A DNA stretch of 64,000 bases from NCBI RefSeq assembly GCF_023115445.1, contig NZ_JALDUI010000004.1, forward strand, positions 59,282 through 123,281, read 5' to 3'. Origin of the DNA: Streptococcus sp. oral taxon 431 (GTDB lineage: Bacteria > Bacillota > Bacilli > Lactobacillales > Streptococcaceae). The position numbers were made by a program, and so were the translations under genes. The notes under the pieces were generated by a model, which was not told where the DNA came from, made no database searches, and was given only the letters and a program-made list of their open reading frames with translations. The first letter of the stretch is position 1. The number at the start of each line of letters is the position of its first letter. Below, piece after piece: positions 28,479 through 37,536 of this stretch.

Positions 28479-29777
28479 TTAAACTCCTACCTGAAGACTA
28501 CTTTCAATTTCCCTCTGAATTTGAGGCAAGCGGTTCTCGACATCTTGATCGCGCAAAGCATTGCCAATCAAGTAGTCCAGCTTTTCCAACATTTCTTTAG
28601 AGACATTCTTGGGACTACTTTCAACAGCTTGTTCCATGATACGATTCAAGGTCTGATTGGTCAAGGAATCCGTGCCAAAATCATCTACCTGTAAAAGATC
28701 TTTACTAGACTGACTTTGGACCACCTGTGGCATAACGGAAATCCCTTGAGATTGATCAAAGAGGAGTTGTTGAATTTCTGGATCTTCTGTCAACACTTGC
28801 ATCAATTCCCAAGCTAACTTGGAATGAGGGGTCCGAGCAGACATGGCAAAAGAAGTCGTCGTAACCAAAGTCGCCTTGGTAGTTTTTGACTTAGCAGGCA
28901 TAGGGATACAGGTCCAGGTGAAGTTTGAATATTTTGAAACATGGTAAGGATAAGGTTTATAGGTTCTATATTGAGCCAAAGTCATGGGATAAAAAGCGAC
29001 TTTCCCCTGGTCAAAATCTTTGGAACTCACCTTATAGTTCTTATTCAACTCTTCCAATTTTTGTAAAAAAGTCAAAGACTCTTTGACTTCTGGAGCCGTA
29101 AGTTTGAGCATCCCTCCTTGAAAGAGACTACCCCCATTTGCTGCCAAAGCTTCTTTCCAGGTATATTCTGTACTCCCAAACTGATCCAATTGACCATCTC
29201 CATTGGTATCTTTGGTTAGTTTTTTACAAATTGTATGGAACTCTTCCAAACTCCAACCTTCCTTGGGAACCTCAATGCCTTCTTTGTCCAGCAAATCTTT
29301 ATTGACACACATCAAAATAGGATTACTTTCATAAGGTAAGGCATAGGATTGCCCCTGATAGACACCTGATTCAAATGCAACAGGATAAAAAGCAGCTTGG
29401 TCTTCTTGATTCATATAGCCATTTAACTTTTCTAGAACGCCACGTGCCGCCAATAAGGACAGATCTTGCTCAGAGACCATGAACACATCCGGCGTCTTTC
29501 CTGAAACAATTTTTTCTGAGAGCCAGTCTGAATAATCCGACTGTGGAATCCCATTTTCATATTCCACACGGACATTAGGATGGGACTTTTCAAATTTTTG
29601 AATCGCAAGATCCAAAGCATGGGAGCGTTGACTGGTCGGTACATCCCAACTAGATCCTGCATAAACGCCTATATGGAGCACGATTGGTTGTTGTTTCCAC
29701 CAATAAAAACCAGTACTCAAAGAGAGCACAAAAAGGAGAACGATTCCCCAACAAAGATGCTTTCGGTTTAATTTCAT
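28479..29777 (-). CDS. levT: Extracellular sugar-binding protein, LevT-like
   Basis: A 432-aa family 1 solute-binding protein with an N-terminal hydrophobic signal/anchor (CWGIVLLFVLSLSTGFYWW) and no lipobox cysteine. The binding-protein pattern WDVPTSQRSHALDLAIQKFEKSHPNVRVEYENG and later YALPYESNPILMCVNKDLL is clear. No ABC permease genes accompany it, so it probably senses rather than imports. It overlaps the response regulator stop by 4 bp and ends 12 bp before the operator array. In S. mutans LevT plays the same role with LevQ, LevR and LevS. Confidence 0.8.
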   Translation of the reverse strand: MKLNRKHLCWGIVLLFVLSLSTGFYWWKQQPIVLHIGVYAGSSWDVPTSQRSHALDLAIQKFEKSHPNVRVEYENGIPQSDYSDWLSEKIVSGKTPDVFMVSEQDLSLLAARGVLEKLNGYMNQEDQAAFYPVAFESGVYQGQSYALPYESNPILMCVNKDLLDKEGIEVPKEGWSLEEFHTICKKLTKDTNGDGQLDQFGSTEYTWKEALAANGGSLFQGGMLKLTAPEVKESLTFLQKLEELNKNYKVSSKDFDQGKVAFYPMTLAQYRTYKPYPYHVSKYSNFTWTCIPMPAKSKTTKATLVTTTSFAMSARTPHSKLAWELMQVLTEDPEIQQLLFDQSQGISVMPQVVQSQSSKDLLQVDDFGTDSLTNQTLNRIMEQAVESSPKNVSKEMLEKLDYLIGNALRDQDVENRLPQIQREIESSLQVGV

Positions 29778-30460
29778 TCCGTATTTCCTTTTGAAAAATC
29801 GCGTCTAGTCACTCCTGTTTGAACTGACCAAATTGCTAATTGCGTTCGATCTCTTAGGTTTAATTTCGCCAAAATCGTTGATAGGTAATTGCGCACAGTT
29901 CCTTCTGACAAGAAAAGTTTGGCAGCAATTTCTTTGTTTGACTCGCCATAGCCGACTTCTTGAATAATTCGCCATTCTGTCGTGCTCAAATCCTTGACGT
30001 TGTCCTCATCCACAGCAATAGAGAAATTCGATTTGGCCATTTGAGAGAAGATCTGAAAGACCTTGCTTGCGATATTGGGATTGATCATAGCTCCACCCTG
30101 ATGCACCACCTTAATAGCCTCATAGAGCTCTTCTGTCGAGGCTCCCTTTAAGAGATATCCTGAAGCACCATACTTGAGTGCACTATAGATAAATTCATCA
30201 TCGTCAAAAGTTGTTAAAATAATAATTTTGATATCCGGATAGTGTTCTTTTACTTCTTTTGTAGCCAAAACCCCATCCATGCCTGGCATCCGAATATCCA
30301 TCAGGATCAGATCCGGATGCGTCTGTGGAATGCTGGACAAGACATGATTCCCATCTTCCACTGTAGCTACCACTTCGATGTCGGAGTGAGCCGACAAAAT
30401 AATTTTCAAAGATTCTCGAATCAAGGCTTGGTCATCTGCCACCATTACTTTTATCACCAT
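29774..30460 (-). CDS. levS: NarL/LuxR-type response regulator, LevS-like
   Basis: A 228-aa response regulator: receiver with acidic Asp9/Asp10, phosphoacceptor Asp55 (LILMDIRMPGMDG) and Lys near TTFDDDEF, then a C-terminal LuxR-type helix-turn-helix (EVGYGESNKEIAAKLFLSEGTVRNYLSTI). It lies 3 bp after the kinase gene. By position it should activate the PTS promoter through the TGTCA/TGACA array; no binding data are available here. Confidence 0.85.
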   Translation of the reverse strand: MVIKVMVADDQALIRESLKIILSAHSDIEVVATVEDGNHVLSSIPQTHPDLILMDIRMPGMDGVLATKEVKEHYPDIKIIILTTFDDDEFIYSALKYGASGYLLKGASTEELYEAIKVVHQGGAMINPNIASKVFQIFSQMAKSNFSIAVDEDNVKDLSTTEWRIIQEVGYGESNKEIAAKLFLSEGTVRNYLSTILAKLNLRDRTQLAIWSVQTGVTRRDFSKGNTE

Positions 30461-30463
30461 ATC

Positions 30464-31780
30464 TTATCTCCCTTCTTTATATTTTGGTAAACTGACACGT
30501 GTGAAAAATCCATCGCGACTTTCAAATTGAAGCTGGCCTCCTAGAATTGAAATACGCTCCATCATCTGTTTGAGTCCATAACCATAAGTTAAGGTTTCAA
30601 ACCCAACTCCATTATCTTGCAAAGCGATCAAATAATTCTCTTTATCCTCAAAAAAATGGAGTTTTAGTTGGCTGGCGTGACCGTGGCGAACCGCATTGGT
30701 CATAGACTCTTGAATCACACGAAAGATCGTATCTTCAATCATGACATCCATATCGACATCTACCCATTCATAGTTTAGATCAACTTGTAAGTTGGAAAGA
30801 ATTTGATACTCGCGGATGGTCTTTTCTAAAGCATCTTTGAGAGTTCGTCCCTCAAGTGCTCCCGGACGAAGACGATTAAGAGAACCTCTCACATCTTGGA
30901 TTCCTTCACGGACCACTTCTGATACGTTTTTCACCTGCTCTTTTGCCCGATTTGGATCGATATCGATCAAGACCCCAACAGCATCTAAACCTGCTGAGAT
31001 GCCTGTTAGTGCGTGCCCCAGAGTATCATGAATCTCACGAGCAATCCGCTTACGCTCCCGATCCTCTGCAATCTTCTCAGACAAGGCCATATAATTGTTC
31101 AACTCCGTATTAACCTTGGACACCATAGCCAATTCTTCCTCTACTTCGTGGTTTTCCGCAAGGACGTTCATAATATAAAACAAAAGTGAAATAATGAAGA
31201 GTACCATATTCGAGGCATAAAGGGAATTCTTTAAGAAAAAGGCCAAAATGCGGATAGATTCAGGATAAAAATGAATATAGACATCTAAGGACGGAATCGG
31301 GAAGAAAAGTGAAAAGACATCTGAATTTGTCACAAGGAGCATCAAAAAGCTCACTAGGATAAAGGCAAACCAATACTTCCGATCTCTCTTGGTATTCAAC
31401 TCTTTGGAACCATAGAAGATATCCGCAAAAACCAAGAGAATGAGCCCGTTATAAGCTACATTTTGAACCCACATCAGAAGCAGCATCAGGAGAATCTCCA
31501 GAATATTCCTCTTATCAAAAATAGACCATCGACTCGTTTGAGGCAGATATCGACTCATCGATATCAAAGCAATCCCAGCAAACAAAACTGCAGACAACCA
31601 AAAAGTCGTAGATGGAGCAAAGGGAATACGCTCTAGGCGCTCTAATAATAGAGAAGCTTGGCGTTGAGCAATGATATAGTTGGTTGCTTGAAGATAGATG
31701 ATACTGTTTAGCATAACAGCGATAAAATTGACGACCATAAGAATGGCCAAACTGTATCGGACACCTCTAAACTTTCTCAT
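30464..31780 (-). CDS. levR: HisKA_3-type sensor histidine kinase, LevR-like
   Basis: A 438-aa kinase with about six predicted N-terminal membrane helices and only short loops, suited to receiving signals from membrane-tethered binding proteins. The dimerisation/H-box RKRIAREIHDTLGHALTG (phospho-His in EIHD) and the ATPase N-box SMTNAVRHGHAS with G-box DNGVGFE are intact. The ATG at 31780 overlaps the levQ stop as TAATG; a GTG three codons upstream is the alternative. Pairs with the regulator directly downstream. Confidence 0.85.
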   Translation of the reverse strand: MRKFRGVRYSLAILMVVNFIAVMLNSIIYLQATNYIIAQRQASLLLERLERIPFAPSTTFWLSAVLFAGIALISMSRYLPQTSRWSIFDKRNILEILLMLLLMWVQNVAYNGLILLVFADIFYGSKELNTKRDRKYWFAFILVSFLMLLVTNSDVFSLFFPIPSLDVYIHFYPESIRILAFFLKNSLYASNMVLFIISLLFYIMNVLAENHEVEEELAMVSKVNTELNNYMALSEKIAEDRERKRIAREIHDTLGHALTGISAGLDAVGVLIDIDPNRAKEQVKNVSEVVREGIQDVRGSLNRLRPGALEGRTLKDALEKTIREYQILSNLQVDLNYEWVDVDMDVMIEDTIFRVIQESMTNAVRHGHASQLKLHFFEDKENYLIALQDNGVGFETLTYGYGLKQMMERISILGGQLQFESRDGFFTRVSLPKYKEGR

Positions 31781-32763
31781 TACTGCCACCCATTCACATC
31801 AAACTGATCAATGTTTTCCTTTGTCATCATTTCAACTGGAATGCTCACCTCTTTGGTATAGCTCTTCCCTTCAGCAATATCTTGAATGATCTCCATCACG
31901 CGATCTCCCATCTTCAAAGGAGACTGAGCAACGGTTCCCACAACATCATCCGTCGAGTGCAACAAAGATTTCATATCTGGTGAACCATCGATTCCATAAA
32001 TCGCAATGGGGTAAGTTATTCCTTGCTCCTTAATTGCAGCCAGAGCTCCTATAGCTGAGCGGTCATTTAAGGCAACCAAGGTATCAATTTCAACCCCTGA
32101 TTGTAAAAAATTCTGGACGGCCGGCATGGCGATTTCCGTTTGCCCCTTGGTTTCTAGTTCCGAGACAATCTGATAAGAACTGTGCCCCTCTATAGTGTCT
32201 TTAAAGCCCTGAATCCTCGTATCTGCTGAAACAGTCCCCTTATGTTCCAAAAGGAGGACCCGAGCACTAGAAGAACGTTTCATCAACTCTTTAGCAATCA
32301 ATACTCCCGCTTGGTAATTATCGGATACAATACTTGCATCCGGCTTAAAATTCTTCAGTTGGGTATCGACCGCAATGATTTTAATTCCTTGTTTTCTAGC
32401 TTTTTCAAGAGCAGTTAAAATTGACTGGCTATCCCCCTTGACCGGATTGATCACTATCATATCAACTTTTTGAGCACAAAAATCATCAATCTGTTGGCTC
32501 TGTCTTTCTTCGTCCAATTCTGGATCTCGGACATAAACAAGAGCTCCTCTTTCATCGGCAATTCGACTAATTTCCGAATGAATACTTTTATAGAACCCAT
32601 TGTTCATGGTCATATAGGTGACACCAATTTTAGTCTGATCCTTGATGCCACTTGTTTGACAACGGCCGAAAACCCATAAGAGAACACAGACCACTGGAAT
32701 CAGCAGTAATAGACGCTTTATCAGCCATTTCAACAATTCTATTTTCTCTTTATTTTTCGTCAA
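31780..32763 (-). CDS. levQ: Membrane-anchored ribose-type sugar-binding protein, LevQ-like
   Basis: A 327-aa periplasmic-binding-protein-like (LacI/RbsB fold) receptor. An N-terminal hydrophobic helix (LLLLIPVVCVLLWVF) anchors it, and IGVTYMTMNNGFYKSIHSEI, IINPVKGDSQSI and AIYGIDGSPDMKSLL mark the binding lobes. No transport genes are adjacent. The start is a TTG at 32763 with AAAGGA seven bases upstream, and no in-frame ATG is available near it. It is the first gene of the four-gene sensory operon; its partner kinase overlaps its stop. Confidence 0.8.
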   Translation of the reverse strand: MTKNKEKIELLKWLIKRLLLLIPVVCVLLWVFGRCQTSGIKDQTKIGVTYMTMNNGFYKSIHSEISRIADERGALVYVRDPELDEERQSQQIDDFCAQKVDMIVINPVKGDSQSILTALEKARKQGIKIIAVDTQLKNFKPDASIVSDNYQAGVLIAKELMKRSSSARVLLLEHKGTVSADTRIQGFKDTIEGHSSYQIVSELETKGQTEIAMPAVQNFLQSGVEIDTLVALNDRSAIGALAAIKEQGITYPIAIYGIDGSPDMKSLLHSTDDVVGTVAQSPLKMGDRVMEIIQDIAEGKSYTKEVSIPVEMMTKENIDQFDVNGWQ

Positions 32764-32910
32764 ATTTCATTCCTTTTCTGAAAATTTTGAATATATATTA
32801 CTTTATTCTACTACTTTTTCAAAAAAAGTGCTTGATTTTATTGTACAAGTGCATTTATTTGACCTATTTAAGAATTAATTTCCGAACAATAGCACAAAAA
32901 CAATAGAAAA

Positions 32911-32934
32911 AGCTGGTCTATAGGCGAACCAGCT
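32911..32934 (-). terminator. ssbB terminator
   Basis: AGCTGGT pairs with ACCAGCT around a 10-nt loop, with TTTTTC following on the minus strand, 18 bp after ssbB. Confidence 0.8.
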
Positions 32935-32951
32935 CTTCTATTTGATTGATA

Positions 32952-33347
32952 TTAAAATGGAAGTTCCTCTTCTTCCAAGACCAAATCTGCTAAGTCTTGT
33001 CCTGCATTATTTTCACGCATAGCACGTTGGGCACGGCTTTCTAAGAGTTGGAAACCTGTACAGAGAACTTCTGTTACATAGTTGGTCTGGCCATTCTTCT
33101 CAAACTTACGGGTACGAAGTTCCCCATCCACAGAAATGAGACTACCCTTGCTTCCATAACTAGCCAAGGTTTCAGCCAATTTTCCCCAGACCACAATATT
33201 GATGAAGTCTGCTTCACGTTCCCCATTTTGATCTTTATAACGGCGATTCACTGCGATAGTTGCTCGTGCAACAGACTTATCATTGTTGGTTTTGTGCAAC
33301 TCTGGTGTAGACGTCAAACGTCCGATCATAATAACTTTATTATACAT
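32952..33347 (-). CDS. ssbB: Competence-associated single-stranded DNA-binding protein
   Basis: SsbB (131 aa) protects incoming single-stranded DNA during transformation. It is shorter than the housekeeping SsbA: the OB fold (YNKVIMIGRLTSTPEL..., ADFINIVVWGKLAETL) is followed by a brief acidic tail ending EEEELPF, which recruits partner proteins. A variant competence box lies 22 bp before the start. Monocistronic, with its own terminator. Confidence 0.9.
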   Translation of the reverse strand: MYNKVIMIGRLTSTPELHKTNNDKSVARATIAVNRRYKDQNGEREADFINIVVWGKLAETLASYGSKGSLISVDGELRTRKFEKNGQTNYVTEVLCTGFQLLESRAQRAMRENNAGQDLADLVLEEEELPF

Positions 33348-33368
33348 TTTTTCATCCTCCTACTTATC

Positions 33369-33376
33369 TATTCGAA
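33369..33376 (-). promoter_or_regulatory. Variant cin-box (ComX/sigma-X promoter) of ssbB
   Basis: TTCGAATA on the minus strand matches TACGAATA at seven of eight bases, with T-rich sequence on the upstream side. It is positioned as the -10-like element of a sigma-X promoter, consistent with late competence expression. Confidence 0.7.
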
Positions 33377-33421
33377 GGTAAAAGAAAAAAGTTACAAAAT
33401 TTGTAACTTTTTTAAATAATG

Positions 33422-34183
33422 TTAATCTCTGTGAATCATAAATCCAGTTGCTTGTTGATTGGCCATGATGGTCATATCTGTAATTTGCACACGACGTGGT
33501 TGACTGGTCACATAAACAACGGCATCAGCGATGTCTTGTGCTTGCAAGGCTTCGAGCCCCTGATAGACCGTCGCAGCCCGTGCCTCATCTCCATGGAAAC
33601 GGACTTTTGAAAAATCAGTCTCTACAATACCAGGCTGAATGGTTGTCACCTTGATATCAGTCGCAATGGTATCAATCCGTAGTCCATCTGAAAAGGTTTT
33701 GACTGCAGCCTTGGTTGCTGAATAGACTGCTGCACCAGCGTAAGCGTAAATACCTGCGGTTGAACCCATATTAATGATATGGCCTTGATTTGCAGTCACC
33801 ATAGAAGGCAAGAGACAACGAGTAACAGCCATCAGGCCCTTGACATTGGTATCCAGCATGGTCAGCATATCCCACTCTTCATAATCCTGATAGAGAGCTA
33901 AGCCTAAAGCAAGTCCAGCGTTATTGACCAATATATCAATCTGACCCACAGTTTTTAGAATATCTGAACAGACAGTCTTAACCATGCGCATATCCGTAAC
34001 ATCTAAAGGAAAGGTCCAAACTTTTTGATTTGGAAAGGTTGCCGCAAACTCGTTTTTTAGGACTTCGAGTCTTTCTGTTCGACGTCCCGTAAGAACGATA
34101 TTCTCACCTTTTTCTAGATAGGCACGCGCAATAGCTTCACCAATACCTGATGTTGCACCTGTTATCACAACATTTTTTGCCAT
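33422..34183 (-). CDS. Short-chain dehydrogenase/reductase (YdfG-like)
   Basis: A 253-aa SDR with cofactor loop TGATSGIGEA, NNAG motif and catalytic YSATKAAV. The C-terminal pattern ETDFSKVRFHGDEARAATVYQG resembles the YdfG/serine 3-dehydrogenase group, which oxidises 3-hydroxy acids such as allo-threonine with NADP. The true substrate is unknown. It follows the ytpR gene, in the conserved order of related genomes. Confidence 0.85.
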   Translation of the reverse strand: MAKNVVITGATSGIGEAIARAYLEKGENIVLTGRRTERLEVLKNEFAATFPNQKVWTFPLDVTDMRMVKTVCSDILKTVGQIDILVNNAGLALGLALYQDYEEWDMLTMLDTNVKGLMAVTRCLLPSMVTANQGHIINMGSTAGIYAYAGAAVYSATKAAVKTFSDGLRIDTIATDIKVTTIQPGIVETDFSKVRFHGDEARAATVYQGLEALQAQDIADAVVYVTSQPRRVQITDMTIMANQQATGFMIHRD

Positions 34184-34212
34184 CTTACTTTCTCCTATCT
34201 AACTTAACAAAT

Positions 34213-34839
34213 TTAAGCTGTCCAGTGTTTTGCTGGGTCAAATGGAGTTCCAACAACTTGGTCTTCGGACAATTCAATGACACCACGTTTTTGTGGAGCA
34301 TTTGGCAAATGCAATTCACGAGGACTACACATCATGCCAAAACTCTTTTCACCACGAAGTTCCCCTGGGAAAATGAGATTGCCTTTTGGCATCATAGCTC
34401 CTGGAAGAGCTACAATGGTTTTCAAACCAAGACGCGCATTTGGAGCACCTGCCACGATTTGTACTGTTTTGTCATTCCCAACAGCAACTTGACAGATATT
34501 GAGGTGGTCACTATCTGGATGCGCAACCATTTCTACAATTTCTCCAACCACAAATTTTGGTTCCTTGTCGTTGATGATTGCTTCAGTAAATCCTTCTTTT
34601 TGCAATTCTTGGTTCAAACGTGCTACTTGCTCGTCAGTTAAAAAGATCTGTCCACGATTCTCAATCTCAAATAAGCTAGAAATCTCAAAAATATTCCAAG
34701 CGACAGTTTCACCAGTTTCCTTTAGGAATACACGTGCCACATTGCCTTTCCGTTCAACATCTAGTTTGGCATCGCCACTGTTTTTCACGATGACCATAAG
34801 GACATCACCGACATATTCTTTGTTATATGTAAAAATCAT
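34213..34839 (-). CDS. ytpR: YtpR-type tRNA-binding domain protein
   Basis: A 208-aa protein with an N-terminal domain of DUF4479 type and a C-terminal tRNA-binding OB fold (VGEIVEMVAHPDSDHLNICQVAVGN, QIVAGAPNARLG, MMCSPRELHL) homologous to the extension of PheRS beta. Stand-alone members bind tRNA-like ligands; the precise role is unsettled. It lies 13 bp after the thioredoxin gene. Confidence 0.85.
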   Translation of the reverse strand: MIFTYNKEYVGDVLMVIVKNSGDAKLDVERKGNVARVFLKETGETVAWNIFEISSLFEIENRGQIFLTDEQVARLNQELQKEGFTEAIINDKEPKFVVGEIVEMVAHPDSDHLNICQVAVGNDKTVQIVAGAPNARLGLKTIVALPGAMMPKGNLIFPGELRGEKSFGMMCSPRELHLPNAPQKRGVIELSEDQVVGTPFDPAKHWTA

Positions 34840-34852
34840 TCTTTCTTTTCTC

Positions 34853-35170
34853 CTATTTTAATTCTGCTAAAAAGTCATTTATTTGTGCCTTGGTTTTACG
34901 GTCACGATTAACAAAGCGTCCAATCTCCTTGTCCTTATCTAAGACAATTAGACTTGGAATCCCGTATACATCCCATAGTTTTGCAAGTTCCATGTACTCA
35001 TCTCGGTCTACTCGTATAAAGATAAACTCTGGATTGGTCTCTTCAATCTCTGGCAGAGCTGGATAGATATAGCGACAATCGCCACACCAATCCGCAACAA
35101 AAAGGAAGACCTTCTTGCCATCCTGCTCTACTAGATTTGCTAATTCTTCTATACTCTTAGGAGAAATCAT
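34853..35170 (-). CDS. Thioredoxin-like protein with CGDC motif
   Basis: A 105-aa cytoplasmic thioredoxin fold with redox motif WCGDCRY and the cis-proline loop YGIPSLIV. CGDC instead of CGPC marks the small Firmicute YtpP-like group of thiol-disulfide proteins, located next to ytpR in many genomes. It overlaps the next upstream gene by 4 bp. Confidence 0.88.
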   Translation of the reverse strand: MISPKSIEELANLVEQDGKKVFLFVADWCGDCRYIYPALPEIEETNPEFIFIRVDRDEYMELAKLWDVYGIPSLIVLDKDKEIGRFVNRDRKTKAQINDFLAELK

Positions 35171-35457
35171 AAGACTTCCTCCTCGTAGATGAGATCTTCA
35201 TCTTCGTAGACAAAGGTATAGTGACGACCATCTTCAAAAATAACACCTCCGACCAAGCGATTCATATCACTTTCGTAAAGCTGTACGTAAAGAGTTGCAA
35301 TAACTCCCATTTTTGAGAATTCCTCTCGGACTCTACTAGTTAATTCTTCTTGACTTGCCATTAGTTTGTGATCATCAGCTATTTTCTTTGCTCCAAAAGC
35401 AAGAGCTCCGAGTCCTATTAAGGCAAGACCTGTCTTAAAAATATTTTTCGTTTTCAT
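35167..35457 (-). CDS. DUF4651-type membrane-anchored protein
   Basis: A 96-aa protein with an N-terminal hydrophobic helix (FKTGLALIGLGALAFGAKK) and a small acidic alpha/beta domain ending in DEDLIYEEEVL. It is conserved beside ytpP/ytpR in streptococci, as far as I recall. The ATG at 35457 is the first good start after an upstream open frame. Function unknown. Confidence 0.65.
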   Translation of the reverse strand: MKTKNIFKTGLALIGLGALAFGAKKIADDHKLMASQEELTSRVREEFSKMGVIATLYVQLYESDMNRLVGGVIFEDGRHYTFVYEDEDLIYEEEVL

Positions 35458-35532
35458 GCTAACATTGTAACACAAAAAGGCTCAAGGAACAATGAAAAAG
35501 GGAGTCCCACTCCCCTTTCTAATCTCTAAAAA

Positions 35533-35787
35533 TTAATAATTTCTCTCGCCAAACAAACCTTCTGGTAAATCATGGAATTCCTTACCTGCCTTGAAGTTTT
35601 CAAATTTACCTAGTAAGAACTGGTAGGCATCCAAGCGACTCTCGTAGCGAATCATGGCATCTTTAGCGCGCTCATCTTGATCTTCTTCATAGACCTTTTG
35701 GCTTTCCTTGAGCGCCATATCATTAATCATGATTTGGGTATTAACCCAGGCTTCAAATTCCTTCATAAATTCTTGTTCGTAACTCAT
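35533..35787 (-). CDS. Small conserved streptococcal protein (DUF1912-like)
   Basis: An 84-aa mostly helical, acidic protein (SYEQEFMKEFEAWVNTQIMINDMAL...) without membrane segments or known motif. It lies 9 bp after the DUF438 gene with a good GGAGAGA ribosome site, so it is co-expressed with it. The family label is from memory; function unknown. Confidence 0.6.
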   Translation of the reverse strand: MSYEQEFMKEFEAWVNTQIMINDMALKESQKVYEEDQDERAKDAMIRYESRLDAYQFLLGKFENFKAGKEFHDLPEGLFGERNY

Positions 35788-35796
35788 TGTCTCTCC

Positions 35797-37131
35797 TTAT
35801 TCTATTTCGCGATAGTAATCTGTATCAATCTCACGGTATGGTTGAATGTCCTGAACGTATTCTAGGACTCCTTGAAATTCCCCTGTCTCATCATGAACAG
35901 CTGCGTAAGTGACATGGACAAACTTTCCACGTGATTCTGACTTGAACCACATCTCGTACTTGTCTTTTTTTCCCTCACGAAGACCTTGCATAATCGCTTT
36001 GACTTTCTCCAAATATTTTGGTGGATGGCATAGTTCGACATTTCGTCCAACCTGAGACGGTGTTCGCTTGAAAATCATTTCATCCGCTGGAGTATTGTCA
36101 TTATAATACTGGAAAATATCATCCTTATTAACAAAGGTAATCTCCATAGGCAGGTGGTTGAGGATAAGATTCGCCTGTTCAACTGAAAGATAGCCATTTC
36201 CAAAAGCATGCTGACTATTTCGGTCCATCACTGCTTCCTTTTCCTTAGGTGTAAAGGTGATAGTAAACTGACCCTCTGGCGTATCAATCACTTGTTGAAC
36301 CTGTCCATCTACAGTTTCTGACTGACTTGCTTCTTCTACACTTTTCTTCTCAACAAAGCTTTTACGTTCAGGAACCCATTTTTCAGATGGCCGGATAATG
36401 GCATAGCCATAAGCATCACTTTCCTCGGCAATCTGAATCCAGTCATCCTGGGTGAAGGATTCGAGCAGAATCATGAGGAGGATGGACTCTTCCTTGAAAA
36501 TCATACTCTCAAATTCAGTCGCAAAAGCCTCAAAATCTGCCTTTACAATACTAATGGATGCTTCTGGTAGTGACCTAACTGTCCCCAAGGCTTTTTGATA
36601 GAGTTCCCTAATCTGGTCATCGACTCCCCACATGACTTTTGGAGGCGAATCATGTCCATAACGTTCCATGATAGGAAAAAAGAGCTCTTCCTTGCGCTGG
36701 TAGTGGATATTAAATTGACCAACAAGCCCCATCTGACGCACCAAACCCTTACGCATCTCTGCCAGCATTTCCTCGTCGTCCACAGATTCATAAGTCGAGA
36801 GCAATCTACGAACCCGAATCAAGGCAGCACGGAGGGCTAGATTTTCATCCTTAAAGACACGCACAGGGTGACCAGGATGATCGGTGTCCTCAACTTCGAC
36901 ACCCTTAACAGCATTCTTAAAGAGATTGGCATGGACATCACAGAGCTCCATGACATCTTCAAAGGTAACGCCTGAGTCCGAGTTCATCAACTCGTGCTCC
37001 ATGAGAGAAATCTCGATAGCTGATACACCTGTGAAGGTTGCATCAAAGCGTTCCTGAACGGATTCAGGGGAAGCTCCATTATGCAATTCTAATAAAATAT
37101 CCCGTAGGATATGAATACGTTCATCTGCCAT
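35797..37131 (-). CDS. DUF438/hemerythrin/PAS-domain protein
   Basis: A 444-aa cytoplasmic protein. Residues 1-65 form the DUF438 helical domain; a hemerythrin-like segment follows with candidate iron ligands in HANLF, HPGHP, HYQRKEELFFP and EESILL; the C-terminal 110 residues form a PAS domain (MEITFVNKDDIFQYYNDNTPADEMIFKR...). Such proteins are thought to sense or handle oxygen or redox state. The preceding DUF1858 gene ends on the same base, so the pair is translationally coupled. Confidence 0.82.
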   Translation of the reverse strand: MADERIHILRDILLELHNGASPESVQERFDATFTGVSAIEISLMEHELMNSDSGVTFEDVMELCDVHANLFKNAVKGVEVEDTDHPGHPVRVFKDENLALRAALIRVRRLLSTYESVDDEEMLAEMRKGLVRQMGLVGQFNIHYQRKEELFFPIMERYGHDSPPKVMWGVDDQIRELYQKALGTVRSLPEASISIVKADFEAFATEFESMIFKEESILLMILLESFTQDDWIQIAEESDAYGYAIIRPSEKWVPERKSFVEKKSVEEASQSETVDGQVQQVIDTPEGQFTITFTPKEKEAVMDRNSQHAFGNGYLSVEQANLILNHLPMEITFVNKDDIFQYYNDNTPADEMIFKRTPSQVGRNVELCHPPKYLEKVKAIMQGLREGKKDKYEMWFKSESRGKFVHVTYAAVHDETGEFQGVLEYVQDIQPYREIDTDYYREIE

Positions 37132-37364
37132 TAGTCTATTCCAATCACTTCGTAACCATTTGCTTCAAGTGTGCGCACAATCTTATCCATAGGAGTTCCC
37201 TCCAGTTTAGACCCCTGTTTGAGCGATACTTTTCGTCCGACTGTATTTCGCATCAAAGGATTTGCAAGAGGTTTAAAACCGAGTTCTACTAGGATATCTA
37301 AAACTTCTGGATGCTTGTCCACAACTTCCGCAACAGGAATAGATACATCAATGATATTGTCCAT
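37131..37364 (-). CDS. DUF1858 domain protein
   Basis: A 77-aa stand-alone DUF1858 domain (IDVSIPVAEVVDKHPEVLDILVELGFKPLANPLMRNTVGRKVSL). The start at 37364 is favoured over an ATG five codons upstream by its fit to the domain. It pairs with the DUF438 gene; in other bacteria the two domains occur fused or adjacent and are linked to redox or iron-sulfur functions, without proof. Confidence 0.78.
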   Translation of the reverse strand: MDNIIDVSIPVAEVVDKHPEVLDILVELGFKPLANPLMRNTVGRKVSLKQGSKLEGTPMDKIVRTLEANGYEVIGID

Positions 37365-37430
37365 CATAACCTCCATCATATTCTCTAACAGTTTTTTCTT
37401 TTTTATTATACCACAAGGGCAAAGATTAAA

Positions 37431-37458
37431 AAACTAGCAGTAGAAGACTTGCTAGTTT
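37431..37458 (-). terminator. Terminator of the EcsC cassette
   Basis: AAACTAGC pairs with GCTAGTTT across an 11-nt loop, then TTTTTT on the minus strand, about 80 bp after the 50-codon ORF. The 37459-37536 stretch has no other feature I can see. Confidence 0.75.
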
Positions 37459-37536
37459 ATTTCGTATAATTTCATTATTTCCATTTATATAGACTTTTCC
37501 TAGTAAAACCTCAAAGTCTTATCCTTACCATGATCA

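Noticed and set aside
28479..29777. Reading LevT as part of an ABC sugar importer
   Set aside because: No permease or ATPase genes are present; its overlap with the response regulator gene points to sensing.
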